This document shows positions 17,916 through 26,486 of a DNA stretch of 64,000 nucleotides, piece after piece. The position numbers and the translations under genes are program-made. Position 1 is the stretch's first letter. Each line of letters starts with the position of its first letter. Source of the stretch: Paracoccaceae bacterium (GTDB taxonomy: Bacteria > Pseudomonadota > Alphaproteobacteria > Rhodobacterales > Rhodobacteraceae); the NCBI GenBank assembly GCA_002708925.1, contig PAPN01000039.1, positions 55,355 to 119,354 on the forward strand, given 5' to 3'. The notes under the pieces are model-generated. The model did not search any database and was not told where the DNA came from. It saw only the letters and a list, made by a program, of their open reading frames with translations.

Positions 17916-18448
17916 GCCACCCATCCACCGAGACCGGCCCCGCGCCCTTGATCACCAGGGTGATCAGGGCCAGCATCCAAAAAGCGCGCTGGTCCAAAAT
18001 CACCCCATCGGGCAGACGATCGAACCAGGCGCCCAGGGTCTTGGCGTGCGCGATCCCGCCATGGCCGTACAGATCGGTCAGCGATTGCACGGCGACAAAC
18101 CCCATCATTCCCAGCGCGGCCAGCCGGGTCAGCAGCCCCAGGATGATCAGCAGCTGGCAGGACGAATTCGGCCAAGGTGCCCGCCACCACGACGGCCCAG
18201 TGGAACAGTCCCAGCTGCGAGGCGTCATAGCCCACGGCCTCGAACGCTTTGGGGAAAATCTGCGCGTAGGCCCCGGTTGACGGGCTGAACAGGCCGAACA
18301 GCCCATCCCCCAGTTTCGTCACGCCCGAGGCCCAGAAATACCCGGCCAGAACGGCCGCGAAAACGAAACGCGCCAGGGTGGGCAGGATCCAGTCGGCGCG
18401 CTCCAGCAGATCCGTGAGCGTGTGGTAAAGGCTAAGAAGACGGGTCAT
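17872..18448 (-). pseudogene. DoxX family membrane protein, frameshifted (bufferin operon)
   Basis: The frame starting at 18448 ([20 protein letters not shown]) gives two DoxX helices and then AEFVLPA, after which it turns into unrelated Arg/Gly-rich sequence. The natural continuation LLIILGLLTRLAALGMMGFV, the third and fourth helices and DGWLRNGPLARP are in another frame that ends at 17872. One extra base near 18151-18160 (read as CTGCCAGCTGCTGATC where CTGCC-N-CTGCTGATC is expected) explains the switch. The start overlaps the bufC stop by 17 bases, so it is the last operon gene. DoxX proteins in such operons are thought to be membrane redox components. Broken in this sequence, or a sequencing error. 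Confidence 0.8.
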
Positions 18449-19187
18449 CGGTCTGCTCCTGTTGTAATGAGTGAAGCGCGTTTTGCTGCACCAACAGCGG
18501 CAGCAGGGCGGCCAGATCGGCATCGGGGGTGGCCTGTAGGGCGGTTTCCAGCGTGGCCCCGGATAAAAGCGCGGCCATCAGCCCGGCTTGATGCGGGGGC
18601 AGCGGGCTCAGCTGCGGGTCATAGTCGGGGCGGGTGATCAGCACCGATTGCGCCGCGCCAGCCGGAGCGGGCCCCTGATCCAGAGCATAGGCGCGGATGT
18701 CGTGGACCGGAAATTCCGAATGCACCAGCCGCACCGCCGGGGCAAAGATCAGCCGCGCGGACATGAACGCATCCGGGCTGAGTGTCTGGAGAGTTTCGAG
18801 GCGGATCGGGGCGGCATCGGCCGCGTGATAGGCCAGCCGCATCTGCCATTCCAGCCGCGCCACATCGGGCAGATACCCCAGATGCGACAACGGCTGGACG
18901 CCGGACAAAAACTCCGGAAACGGGCTACCATACAAAAACATCAAAGGAGAGGACGGCGGGTGCTGCGTTATGAAAAGGCGGGCAACGGTGGCGAAATTCT
19001 CTTCACCCAGCAGGCGGGCCGTGGCGGGGAAACCCTCGCGCAGGGCCTCGATCAGGGACACGGTGACATTGTTGCGATAGACCGAGAACCGCTTGCCCGC
19101 CGGGGCGCCCGCACGATCCCAAAGCCCCGGCGGCACCGGCAGGGACGCATCGCGCAGGGCGGCGTGAAACGTGTCTTGCGTGCTCAT
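18432..19187 (-). CDS. bufC: BufC/HvfC-type putative DNA-binding-like protein (DUF2063)
   Basis: A 251-residue cytoplasmic protein that partners the DUF692 enzyme in maturing bufferin-like peptides. It opens with the DUF2063 signature: [18 protein letters not shown], then [33 protein letters not shown] and [19 protein letters not shown]. The family was first labelled DNA-binding, but current evidence makes it a peptide-recognition subunit. Its ATG overlaps the bufB stop by four bases (19184-19187), and its 3' end overlaps the DoxX gene. Confidence 0.85.
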   Translation of the reverse strand: MSTQDTFHAALRDASLPVPPGLWDRAGAPAGKRFSVYRNNVTVSLIEALREGFPATARLLGEENFATVARLFITQHPPSSPLMFLYGSPFPEFLSGVQPLSHLGYLPDVARLEWQMRLAYHAADAAPIRLETLQTLSPDAFMSARLIFAPAVRLVHSEFPVHDIRAYALDQGPAPAGAAQSVLITRPDYDPQLSPLPPHQAGLMAALLSGATLETALQATPDADLAALLPLLVQQNALHSLQQEQTDDPSS

Positions 19188-20044
19188 GCTGGCACCGTCA
19201 GCGCCGAGGCGGCGCGGGCGGCCTCGGATTCCAGGGTGGGCCAGTCGGGCACGTCATTGTCCCATTCGATCAGGATCGGGGTGGGGCCGGTCTGGCGCAA
19301 CGCATAGTCCAGCAGGGTCCAGACCGGATCGGCCACTGCGCGCCCGTGGCTGTCGATCAGCAGGGGCGCGCCGGTGTCATCGGCGTCCTCGTCAAAGCCG
19401 CCAAGATGTATTTCACTAACATTATCAGTAGGATAGGCGTCAATATAGCTGCGCGGATCATAGCCCAGATTGGTGGCCGAGATGAACACATTGTTCACGT
19501 CCAGCAGCAGGCCGCAACCCGTACGCCGGGCGATTTCGGCCAGGAATTCGGGCTCTTCATAGGTTGAGGCGGCAAACCGCAGATAGCTGGAGGGGTTCTC
19601 AAGCAGCATCTTACGGCCCAGCACATCCTGCACCTGATCAATGTGATCACAAATTCGCGCCAGCGTGGCCGGGGTATAGGGCAGGGGCAGCAGATCGTTC
19701 AGAAACTCGGCCCCATGGGTGGACCAGGCCAGATGTTCGGAAAAACTGGCGGGGTTCAGCCAGTCGCACAGATGTTTCAGGCGGGCCAGGTGATCGGGGT
19801 CCAGCGGGTGCTCTCCGCCGATGGACAGCGCGACCCCGTGAACGGAAATGGCAAAGCGTTCGGACAGATGGCGCAGCATGGCCAGCGGGCGTCCGCCCGC
19901 GCCCATGTAGTTTTCAGCGTGGATTTCCAGCCATTCCACGGCGCCGGGGTTTTCCAGGATCTGGGCGTAATGCTGCGGTTTGAAGCCCACTCCGGGGCCG
20001 CTGGGCAGACGGTGTGCGTGATCGAACATGGGGGTCTCCGGCAT
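19184..20044 (-). CDS. bufB: Multinuclear non-heme iron oxidase (DUF692, BufB/MNIO)
   Basis: A TIM-barrel-like enzyme that uses two or three iron ions to oxidise Cys residues of a ribosomal peptide; in bufferins it makes thiooxazole-type rings that bind copper. The 286 residues hold the family ligand sites: [67 protein letters not shown] and LIEWDNDVP. Cytoplasmic, no signal peptide. Its gene is 48 bases after the precursor gene, with a terminator-like hairpin between, and overlaps bufC by four bases. Confidence 0.9.
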   Translation of the reverse strand: MPETPMFDHAHRLPSGPGVGFKPQHYAQILENPGAVEWLEIHAENYMGAGGRPLAMLRHLSERFAISVHGVALSIGGEHPLDPDHLARLKHLCDWLNPASFSEHLAWSTHGAEFLNDLLPLPYTPATLARICDHIDQVQDVLGRKMLLENPSSYLRFAASTYEEPEFLAEIARRTGCGLLLDVNNVFISATNLGYDPRSYIDAYPTDNVSEIHLGGFDEDADDTGAPLLIDSHGRAVADPVWTLLDYALRQTGPTPILIEWDNDVPDWPTLESEAARAASALTVPA

Positions 20045-20046
20045 GG

Positions 20047-20079
20047 GAAAAGAGAGGGGCGGGCCAGGCGGCCCACCCC
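20047..20079 (-). terminator. Hairpin between bufA and bufB, candidate partial terminator
   Basis: Read on the minus strand, a ten-base stem (20079-20070 with 20065-20056, one G-U pair) with a four-base loop is followed by TCTCTTTT just before bufB. Its place between the precursor and its enzymes suggests partial termination, so that more precursor than enzyme is made. Confidence 0.55.
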
Positions 20080-20092
20080 GGAAGGCCCGGCC

Positions 20093-20398
20093 TTAGGCGG
20101 GCAGATCGCGGTTCAGCGCTTCCAGGCTGCCCTTGCGCATCGAGCCGTCAGCGGCGGCGGGCAGTTTGATATCCATGCAGGTGCCGGCGTCCACCAGGGT
20201 CCAGGCGTTGCCCTGATAATCCACGGTCGAGGTGCCGGCGCAGGTGGTGCCGGGGCCAGCGGCGCAATCGTTTTTACCGGCCAGCGAAACGCCAAAGCAT
20301 TTCTCTTTTTCCATCGCGTTGGCTGCGGTGGTGGTGTGTGCGGTCAGAGCAGCGGCCAGTGCGCCAGCGACGGCGGCGGTTTTCAGTACGTTGGACAT
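20093..20398 (-). CDS. bufA1: Bufferin-type metallophore precursor (BufA1, DUF2282)
   Basis: A 101-residue precursor of a periplasmic copper-binding ribosomal peptide. The signal peptide ([23 protein letters not shown]..) should be cleaved after AAN around residue 28. The mature part has exactly four Cys in the conserved pattern: [14 protein letters not shown] (34, 45), GTTCAGTS (53), DAGTCMDIK (74). The middle Cys are the expected modification sites. The ATG at 20398 is preferred over one at 20416 because AAAGGGAA precedes it and the signal peptide is then normal. First gene of bufA-bufB-bufC-DoxX. No ECF sigma gene is adjacent. Confidence 0.88.
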   Translation of the reverse strand: MSNVLKTAAVAGALAAALTAHTTTAANAMEKEKCFGVSLAGKNDCAAGPGTTCAGTSTVDYQGNAWTLVDAGTCMDIKLPAAADGSMRKGSLEALNRDLPA

Positions 20399-20560
20399 GT
20401 GTATTTCCCTTTCCAATTTGAAACTCGATCCGGTCAGAGCCGGTATCCAAAAGGTAGGAGAGGGCGGGCGTCACAGGCCACTCACAGGCGCGTGCATCAC
20501 ATCCGCGTCAGCGCGCGTGTGCCCGGCGTGATGCCGTAGGGTAATAATCGCCACAAATAT

Positions 20561-20595
20561 TACGGCCCGCGGCGGGTTTTCCGTCGCGGGCCGTA
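20561..20595. terminator. Perfect 11-bp hairpin between thrS and the bufferin operon
   Basis: TACGGCCCGCG (20561-20571) pairs perfectly with 20585-20595. On the minus strand it comes 17 bases after the thrS stop and is followed by TAATATTTG, a weak U-run, so it probably ends thrS transcription ahead of the bufA promoter. Confidence 0.65.
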
Positions 20596-20612
20596 TGATT
20601 TTTTTCGGTTTG

Positions 20613-22559
20613 TTACAGAAGATCGGGCGGCGTGGCCTCTTTGGACAGGGAACTCACGATCTCGTCCAGGGGCTGGACAGAGGTCTGTTTTTCCCCAAGG
20701 CGCCGCACGGATACGGTGCGCTCTTCGACTTCTTTTTTGCCGATGGCCAGAATGGCGGGCACCTTGCCCAGGCTGTGCTCGCGGACCTTATAGTTGATCT
20801 TCTCGTTGCGCAGGTCGGTTTCGGCGCGCACACCGGCGGCGCGCAGGGCGGCGGCGACTTCCTCGCAATAGGCGTCTGCCTCGCTCACCATCGAGGCCAC
20901 AACCACCTGACGCGGCGCGATCCAGAACGGCAGCTTGCCCGCGTTGGATTCGATCAGGATGCCGATGAACCGTTCAAACGACCCCAGAACCGCGCGGTGC
21001 AGCATGACGGGGCGGTGTTTTGCGCCATCCTCGGCGATATAGTTCGCGTCCAGACGTTCGGGCAGAACGAAATCCACCTGCAAGGTGCCGCATTGCCAAT
21101 CCCGGCCGATGGCGTCGGTCAGGACGAATTCCAGTTTGGGGCCATAGAAGGCGCCCTCGCCGGGGTTCAGGTCATACTCATAGCCGGCGGCCTTGGTCGC
21201 GTTGGCCAGCGCGGATTCGGCCTTGTCCCACACGTCATCGGCCCCGGCGCGCGTGTCCGGACGATCCGAGAATTTCACCGCGAAATCGGCAAAACCCAGA
21301 TCCTTGTAGATCGCGCTGAGGAATTCGATGAACTTCTTGGTCTCTTCCTCGATCTGGTTTTCACGGCAGAAGATATGCGCGTCATCCTGCGTAAAGCCGC
21401 GCACCCGCATGATCCCGTGCAGCGCGCCCGAGGGTTCATACCGGTTACAGCTGCCGAATTCCGCCATCCGCAGCGGCAGATCGCGATAGGATTTCAGACC
21501 CTGATTATACACCTGCACGTGGCAGGGGCAGTTCATCGGCTTCAGCGCGTTGATGGATTTTTCGCGGGCGTGCTCTTCGTCCACTTCGACGATGAACATG
21601 TTTTCCTGGTATTTCTCCCAGTGGCCCGAGGCCTCCCACAGTTTGCGATCCACGACCTGAGGCGTGTTCACCTCGACATAGCCGCCCTTTTCCTGCTGGC
21701 GGCGCATGTAATCCTGCAAGGTGGTATAGATTTTCCAGCCATTGGGGTGCCAGAAGACCTGACCGGGGGCCTCTTCTTGCATGTGGAACAGGTCCATTTC
21801 GCGGCCCAGTTTGCGGTGGTCGCGCTTGGCGGCCTCTTCCATCATGACTTCCCAGGCTTTCAGATCCTTGCGGTTCTTGAAGGCCACGCCGTAAATGCGT
21901 TGCAGCATGGGGCGGGTGTTGTCGCCCAGCCAGTAGGCGCCCGCCACATGAGTCAGTTTGAACGCATCCGCGGGCACCTGGCCGGTGTGCAGCAGGTGCG
22001 GGCCGCGGCACAGATCCTGCCAGTCGCCGTGCCAATACATCCGCAGGTCTTCGCCTTCGGGGATGCGGTTGATCAGCTCGACCTTGAAGGGCTCTCCGCT
22101 GTCTTCGTAGTGTTTGACCGCGCGGGCACGATCCCACACTTCGGTTTTCACGGGCTCGCGGGCGTTGATGATGTCCTTCATCCGGGCCTCGATCTGGCCC
22201 AGGTCTTCGGGGGTAAAGGGCTCTTCGCGATCAAAATCGTAGAACCAGCCCTGATCGCGCACCGGGCCGATGGTGACTTTGACGTCGGGCCAGATTTCCT
22301 GCACGGCGCGGGCCATGATATGGGCCAGGTCGTGGCGGATCAGTTCCAGTGCGGGTTCGTCATCCTGCATGGTGTGGATGGCGATTTGCGCGTCCTCGGT
22401 GATCGGCCACTGCATGTCCCAATGCGCGCCGTTCACCGATGCACTGATGGCTTTTTTCGAGAGGGATTTGGAAATTCCAGCTGCGACTTCGGCGGGGGTG
22501 ATCCCGGCTTCGAACTCGCGCGCATTGCCATCGGGGAAAGTAAGAGTGACGTTTGCCAT
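20613..22559 (-). CDS. thrS: Threonyl-tRNA synthetase
   Basis: Charges tRNA-Thr in the cytoplasm. The 648 residues carry the full architecture: N-terminal TGS domain ([24 protein letters not shown]), the editing domain with [11 protein letters not shown] and the [11 protein letters not shown] region, class II motifs ([63 protein letters not shown]) and the C-terminal anticodon-binding domain ([10 protein letters not shown]). The start at 22559 (MANVTLTF) is the family start; ten further residues to 22589 are possible but lack support. Single gene. Confidence 0.97.
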   Translation of the reverse strand: MANVTLTFPDGNAREFEAGITPAEVAAGISKSLSKKAISASVNGAHWDMQWPITEDAQIAIHTMQDDEPALELIRHDLAHIMARAVQEIWPDVKVTIGPVRDQGWFYDFDREEPFTPEDLGQIEARMKDIINAREPVKTEVWDRARAVKHYEDSGEPFKVELINRIPEGEDLRMYWHGDWQDLCRGPHLLHTGQVPADAFKLTHVAGAYWLGDNTRPMLQRIYGVAFKNRKDLKAWEVMMEEAAKRDHRKLGREMDLFHMQEEAPGQVFWHPNGWKIYTTLQDYMRRQQEKGGYVEVNTPQVVDRKLWEASGHWEKYQENMFIVEVDEEHAREKSINALKPMNCPCHVQVYNQGLKSYRDLPLRMAEFGSCNRYEPSGALHGIMRVRGFTQDDAHIFCRENQIEEETKKFIEFLSAIYKDLGFADFAVKFSDRPDTRAGADDVWDKAESALANATKAAGYEYDLNPGEGAFYGPKLEFVLTDAIGRDWQCGTLQVDFVLPERLDANYIAEDGAKHRPVMLHRAVLGSFERFIGILIESNAGKLPFWIAPRQVVVASMVSEADAYCEEVAAALRAAGVRAETDLRNEKINYKVREHSLGKVPAILAIGKKEVEERTVSVRRLGEKQTSVQPLDEIVSSLSKEATPPDLL

Positions 22560-22756
22560 TTGTGGCCTCCTCGTCAGTTTGGCGCCCACGGAACGCCCGG
22601 TTGCGGGTTATGTGTGCCCCCTTTTGAATCGCGCGCGGGGCCAAGTCAACCCGCCACCTGACGGTGCAGAAAACCTGACTCCAAATGGCCACGGGCTCTT
22701 TCCCCGGCGCGCGGGTTGGGGCACAGTTGCGGCAAACCGACGTATAAGAGGCCCCC

Positions 22757-23503
22757 ATGAGCATCAGCTACCTGACCACCCCCCAAGGCCGCCACATCGC
22801 GTATCACCAGACGGCGGGCACGGGCCCCGGTGTGGTGTTTCTGGGCGGGTATAAATCGGATATGGGCGGCACCAAGGCCGTCTATCTGGAACAATGGGCC
22901 CGCGCGCAGGGCCGGGCTTTTCTGCGGTTCGATTATTCGGGGCACGGCGAATCCTCGGAGGCGTTCGAGGCGGGCTGCATCGGCGACTGGGCCGAGGATG
23001 CGGCGCAGGCGATCACCCAGCTGACAGAGGGGCCGCAGGTGTTGGTGGGCTCTTCAATGGGGGGGTGGATCGCGCTTCTGATGACCCGCCGGATGCCGGA
23101 AAAAGTGGCCGGGCTGGTGACGATCGCCGCCGCGCCGGATTTCACCGAAGACAGTTTCTGGGCGGGTTTCAGCGATGCTCAGAAGGCCGAGCTGAAGCAG
23201 ACGGGCCAGGTTGCGCTGCCCTCGGATTATGACGAACCTTATATTGTCACGCAGCGCTTGATCGAGGACGGGCGCAACAATCTGGTGCTGCGCGATCCGC
23301 TGCCCTTGCCTTTCCCCACACGGTTTTTGCAGGGTACGGCGGATGGCTCTGTCGAGCGCGCGGTTGCGCTGCGGCTCTTGGATCATGCCAGCGGGCCGGA
23401 CATGCGCCTGACCCTGGTCGAGGGGGCGGATCACAGTTTCTCGGATGAGACCTGCCTGCCGCTGATCACAGCGACGCTCTGTGATGTGCTGGAGCGGATC
23501 TGA
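22757..23503 (+). CDS. Alpha/beta hydrolase, serine type
   Basis: A 248-residue cytoplasmic hydrolase. The nucleophile elbow is VGSSMGGWIAL with Ser100, the oxyanion region FLGGYKSDMGGTKA, the strand FDYSGHGES, and the catalytic His in EGADHSFSD near the C-terminus. The overall pattern resembles ABHD10-type acyl-protein or carboxyl esterases. The substrate cannot be told. It is the first of four head-to-tail plus-strand genes; its TGA shares a base with the ATG of the next (ATGA-type junction at 23503). Confidence 0.75.
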   Translation: MSISYLTTPQGRHIAYHQTAGTGPGVVFLGGYKSDMGGTKAVYLEQWARAQGRAFLRFDYSGHGESSEAFEAGCIGDWAEDAAQAITQLTEGPQVLVGSSMGGWIALLMTRRMPEKVAGLVTIAAAPDFTEDSFWAGFSDAQKAELKQTGQVALPSDYDEPYIVTQRLIEDGRNNLVLRDPLPLPFPTRFLQGTADGSVERAVALRLLDHASGPDMRLTLVEGADHSFSDETCLPLITATLCDVLERI

Positions 23504-23946
23504 TGGAGCAGCGTATCAGCCTGATCACCCTGGCGGTTGACGATATGGACCGGGCGGCTGCCTTTTATGATGCGCTGGGATGGCGCCGGGAACAGACACC
23601 AGACGGGATGGTCGTCTACGATCTGCTTGGCCAGTCCCTGGGGCTTTATCCCAAAGAGAATCTGGCGCGGGACATGGGGCTGGATCCGTCCGAGCTGGGC
23701 CATGGGGCGATGACGCTGGCGTGCAATACCCGCAGTAAGGAACAGGTCGCTCAGATTTGTGCTGCCGCAAAATCCGCCGGGGCGCGCGTGCTGAAAGAGC
23801 CGCATGACGTATTCTGGGGCGGCCATATCGCCTATTTTGCCGATCCCGACGGGCATATTTGGGAAATCGCGTTCAATCCCTTCGCCCCGCTGCGCGACGA
23901 TGGAGCCTTTCGCTGGGCTGGGTATGGTGATGACGAGAGTTTTTGA
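23503..23946 (+). CDS. VOC family protein
   Basis: A 147-residue protein of the glyoxalase/bleomycin resistance/dioxygenase superfamily. The N-terminal module starts RISLITLAVDDMDRAAAFYDALGW and the C-terminal module ends GGHIAYFADPDGHIWEIAFNP, the usual closing motif with a Glu ligand. At the first ligand position there is Thr (ISLITLAV) rather than His, so a classical metal site is doubtful. Cytoplasmic. Translationally coupled to the upstream hydrolase, which hints at a shared but unknown substrate. Confidence 0.7.
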   Translation: MEQRISLITLAVDDMDRAAAFYDALGWRREQTPDGMVVYDLLGQSLGLYPKENLARDMGLDPSELGHGAMTLACNTRSKEQVAQICAAAKSAGARVLKEPHDVFWGGHIAYFADPDGHIWEIAFNPFAPLRDDGAFRWAGYGDDESF

Positions 23947-24009
23947 TGCCTATGTTGTGCTGTCCTGAAATTGATGGGGCCCCGGCACTTTGCGGCAGGA
24001 GTGTTAACG

Positions 24010-24723
24010 ATGAATGAACCCGTGGTCTTTTTGCCGGGAATGATGTGCGATGCGCGCCTGTTTGCGCCGCAACTGGCTGATTTATCCCGCGATCGGGTGG
24101 TGTCTGTGGCGCCGATTACCCAGGGCGACCGGATCGAGGATATCGCCGCCGCGATCCTGCCCGTTCTGCCTGATCGTTTTGCGCTGGCGGGGCTGTCGAT
24201 GGGCGGCATTGTCGCGATGGAATTGCTGCGCAAAGCCCCCGAGCGGATCACACGCATTGCCCTGATGGACACGAATGCGCTGGCGGAAACTCCGGCCAGC
24301 GCCGCCGCCTATGAGCCGCTGATCATCGGGGCCAAGGCCGGCCGTCTTGAAGATGTCCTGCGTGACATGATGCAGCCGGATTTCCTGGCGCCGGGGGCGC
24401 AGCGTATGGGCGTTCTGAATGCGTTCCTTGGGATGGGGATGGACTTGGGGCCAGATATTTTTATCAACCAAATCCGAGCTTTACAGCGAAGACGGGATCA
24501 GCAGGCGACTTTGCGAAAATGCAAATGCCCGGCGTTGGTGATGTGCGGGGAACACGATGGGCTGACCCCGCTGAAACGCCATGCCTTCATGGCAGAGCTG
24601 ATCCCCTATGCCCAGCTGGAGGTGATCCCGAATGCGGGGCATCTGCCGACGCTGGAAGCCCCCGAAGCGGTGACGCGGGCGCTGCGCGATTGGTTGCGGC
24701 AGCCGCTGGTATTGCGCGGGTGA
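24010..24723 (+). CDS. Alpha/beta hydrolase
   Basis: A 237-residue cytoplasmic hydrolase. It opens VVFLPGMMCDARLFAPQL, has the nucleophile elbow LAGLSMGGIVAMELL with Ser63, the Asp-bearing strand ALVMCGEHDGLTPL, and the base in IPNAGHLPTLEAPEAV. The pattern is near 3-oxoadipate enol-lactonase and MenH-like esterases, but no pathway genes surround it. The ATG at 24010 was chosen because the preceding in-frame residues are not conserved-looking. Its stop overlaps the GTG start of the next gene. Confidence 0.72.
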   Translation: MNEPVVFLPGMMCDARLFAPQLADLSRDRVVSVAPITQGDRIEDIAAAILPVLPDRFALAGLSMGGIVAMELLRKAPERITRIALMDTNALAETPASAAAYEPLIIGAKAGRLEDVLRDMMQPDFLAPGAQRMGVLNAFLGMGMDLGPDIFINQIRALQRRRDQQATLRKCKCPALVMCGEHDGLTPLKRHAFMAELIPYAQLEVIPNAGHLPTLEAPEAVTRALRDWLRQPLVLRG

Positions 24724-24977
24724 AGCCCGCAGGAAAACCCGGCAGCCTGCGCCGGTTGGTGGCGCGGGTACAGCTGTGGTCACGGACGCATCTGCCCCCT
24801 GGGGTGCGCCTGTTTGTGGGGCTGTTGCTGATGGCGGGGGGCGTGTTCGGATTTCTGCCGGTGCTGGGATTCTGGATGATCCCGCTGGGCATCGCCGTTG
24901 CCGCGCTGGACGTGGTGCCGGCCTGGCGGAGGATCCGGGGACGGCGCAAGCCTGAGAAGATACCAAAGCGCAAATGA
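24720..24977 (+). CDS. Small membrane protein (PGPGW-like)
   Basis: An 85-residue protein starting at a GTG that overlaps the preceding stop (GTGA at 24720-24723). A basic N-terminal tail (KPAGKPGSLRRLVARVQLW) leads to two closely spaced membrane segments (VRLFVGLLLMAGGVFGFLPV and FWMIPLGIAVAALDVVP), and the C-terminus is strongly basic (RRIRGRRKPEKIPKRK). The LPVLGFWMIPLG turn resembles putative transmembrane PGPGW proteins. Function unknown. Confidence 0.65.
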   Translation: MKPAGKPGSLRRLVARVQLWSRTHLPPGVRLFVGLLLMAGGVFGFLPVLGFWMIPLGIAVAALDVVPAWRRIRGRRKPEKIPKRK

Positions 24978-24978
24978 A

Positions 24979-25005
24979 AAGGCGCGAGGGGGTGCCTCGC
25001 GCCTT
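24979..25005. terminator. Hairpin terminator between convergent genes
   Basis: An 11-base perfect stem AAGGCGCGAGG/CCTCGCGCCTT with a five-base loop. On the minus strand it is followed by TTCATTT after the stem's own TT, so it mainly ends the phaZ transcript. On the plus strand there is no T-run. Confidence 0.65.
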
Positions 25006-25067
25006 GAACAAGGGGTCTGGGCAAGTCTTGGCCCGTAAAAATACCCGTGACAATACCGGCCAGCCCC

Positions 25068-26360
25068 TTACGAGGCCGCAGTGGATTTCTTGTTCACCGA
25101 CACGACCTTGGGCTTGGCGCGTTTGGGCGCGTCCGAGTTGGCGTCGATGAAATCCAGCACCAGCGGGCGGATATTGTCGCGCCAGCTTTTGCCCGCAAAG
25201 ATCCCGTAGTGACCGGCACCGGGCTCCAGATGGTTGGCTTTCTTCTCGTCCGGCAGGCCGGTGCACAGGCGCAGCGCGGCAACGCATTGGCCGGGGGCCG
25301 AGATGTCGTCATTCGCGCCTTCGACCGTTTTCACGGCAACCGTGGTGATTTTGCCGATGTCCACATGTTTGCCTTTGACGGTGAATTTGTTCTGCGCGAT
25401 CTCCAGGTTTTTGAAGATACGCTCTACCGTGGACAGGTAGAATTCGGCGGTCATGTCCATCACGGCCAGATATTCATCATAGAAGCGGTTATGCGCGTCA
25501 TGGTCCGACGCCTCGCCGCGCATGACGCGCTGGATCTGGTCGTTGAACGCCTTGGAGTGGCGATCCGCATTCATCGACATGAACGAGCTAAGCTGGAGCA
25601 AGCCCGGATACACCATCCGGCCCACGCCCTTATATTTAAAGCCCACGCGCTGGATCATGGCCTGTTCCAGCTGGCCCATGGTGACGCGGTTGCCGAAATC
25701 GGTCACGTCGGTGGGGGTGGCGTCCGGGTCGATCGGGCCGCCGATCAGCGTCAGCGAGCGCGGCTGCGCCTCGGGGTCTTCCTCGGCCAGGTAGGCGGTG
25801 GCGGCCAGGGTCAGCGGTGCGGGCTGACAGACGGCGATCACATGGGTGTCCGGGCCCAGATGCTTGAGGAAATCCACCAGGTAAAGGGTGTAATCCTCGA
25901 CATCGAATTTGCCGGCGGACACCGGAATGTCACGCGCGTTATGCCAATCTGTGATGTAGACTTCACAATCGGGAAGCAGGCTCAGAACCGTTGAACGCAG
26001 AAGGGTTGCATAGTGTCCCGACATCGGCGCCACCAGCATCACTTTGCGCGGTTTTGTCTCGCGGCCAGTGACCTTGAAATGAATCAGATCGCCGAAATCG
26101 CCCGGCACCACGGTTTCGATATTCACCAGGTGGTCCTTACCGTCGTCGCAGGTGAAGGTGCGAATGCCCCAATCGGGTTTCACCACCATCCGCTGGAAGG
26201 TTCTTTCGGTCACTTCCCCCCAGGCGGCCATCCACTGCAACGCAGGGTTTGGCACCATGCTGAAAACCGGGTAAGATGCCATAGACAGGGCGGAGGCACC
26301 CAACCATTGGTTAGTATTTCGGAACGTTTCCATGAGGTCATATGTCGCCATATAGCGCAT
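25068..26360 (-). CDS. phaZ: Intracellular polyhydroxyalkanoate depolymerase
   Basis: Degrades stored native PHA granules to hydroxyacid monomers or oligomers in the cytoplasm. The 430 residues match the intracellular PhaZ type with a Cys nucleophile: HVIAVCQPAPLT puts Cys178 in the elbow. Other conserved stretches are LVAPMSGHYATLLRST, EVYITDWHNARDIP, LIGGPIDPDATPTDV and the terminal GHYGIFAGKSWRDNIRPLV with the catalytic His. The ATG at 26360 follows AAGGAG. It is divergent from phaC, with a PhaR-type box in the shared 126-base region, and it ends in a hairpin terminator. Basic C-terminal tail. Confidence 0.92.
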   Translation of the reverse strand: MRYMATYDLMETFRNTNQWLGASALSMASYPVFSMVPNPALQWMAAWGEVTERTFQRMVVKPDWGIRTFTCDDGKDHLVNIETVVPGDFGDLIHFKVTGRETKPRKVMLVAPMSGHYATLLRSTVLSLLPDCEVYITDWHNARDIPVSAGKFDVEDYTLYLVDFLKHLGPDTHVIAVCQPAPLTLAATAYLAEEDPEAQPRSLTLIGGPIDPDATPTDVTDFGNRVTMGQLEQAMIQRVGFKYKGVGRMVYPGLLQLSSFMSMNADRHSKAFNDQIQRVMRGEASDHDAHNRFYDEYLAVMDMTAEFYLSTVERIFKNLEIAQNKFTVKGKHVDIGKITTVAVKTVEGANDDISAPGQCVAALRLCTGLPDEKKANHLEPGAGHYGIFAGKSWRDNIRPLVLDFIDANSDAPKRAKPKVVSVNKKSTAAS

Positions 26361-26423
26361 GTTGGTCTCCTTGTTGGCGGTGTTCGCCGGCTAGTTCCGT
26401 CGCCTTGCCCTGCTATTAGAACG

Positions 26424-26436
26424 ACAGGTTACCTGT
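26424..26436. promoter_or_regulatory. Palindrome ACAGGT-T-ACCTGT in the phaZ-phaC promoter region
   Basis: A perfect six-base inverted repeat with a one-base centre, 64 bases before the phaZ start and 51 bases before phaC. It has the shape of a regulator site, distinct from the PhaR-type box nearby. The regulator is unknown. Confidence 0.4.
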
Positions 26437-26451
26437 TCACCGATAATAATG

Positions 26452-26462
26452 CTGCGTGGCAG
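26452..26462. promoter_or_regulatory. PhaR-type box CTGC-GTG-GCAG upstream of phaC
   Basis: Matches the CTGC-N3-GCAG site bound by PhaR of Paracoccus denitrificans. It lies 25 bases before the phaC ATG, where binding would block transcription or translation initiation of phaC. Confidence 0.6.
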
Positions 26463-26486
26463 CGATACTAATGGGGAATCATTAAT

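Noticed and set aside
20595..22661. A 688-codon open frame on the plus strand opposite thrS
   Set aside because: It lies wholly antisense to the threonyl-tRNA synthetase gene, which shows all family motifs. Long antisense frames are common in GC-rich DNA with strong third-position bias.
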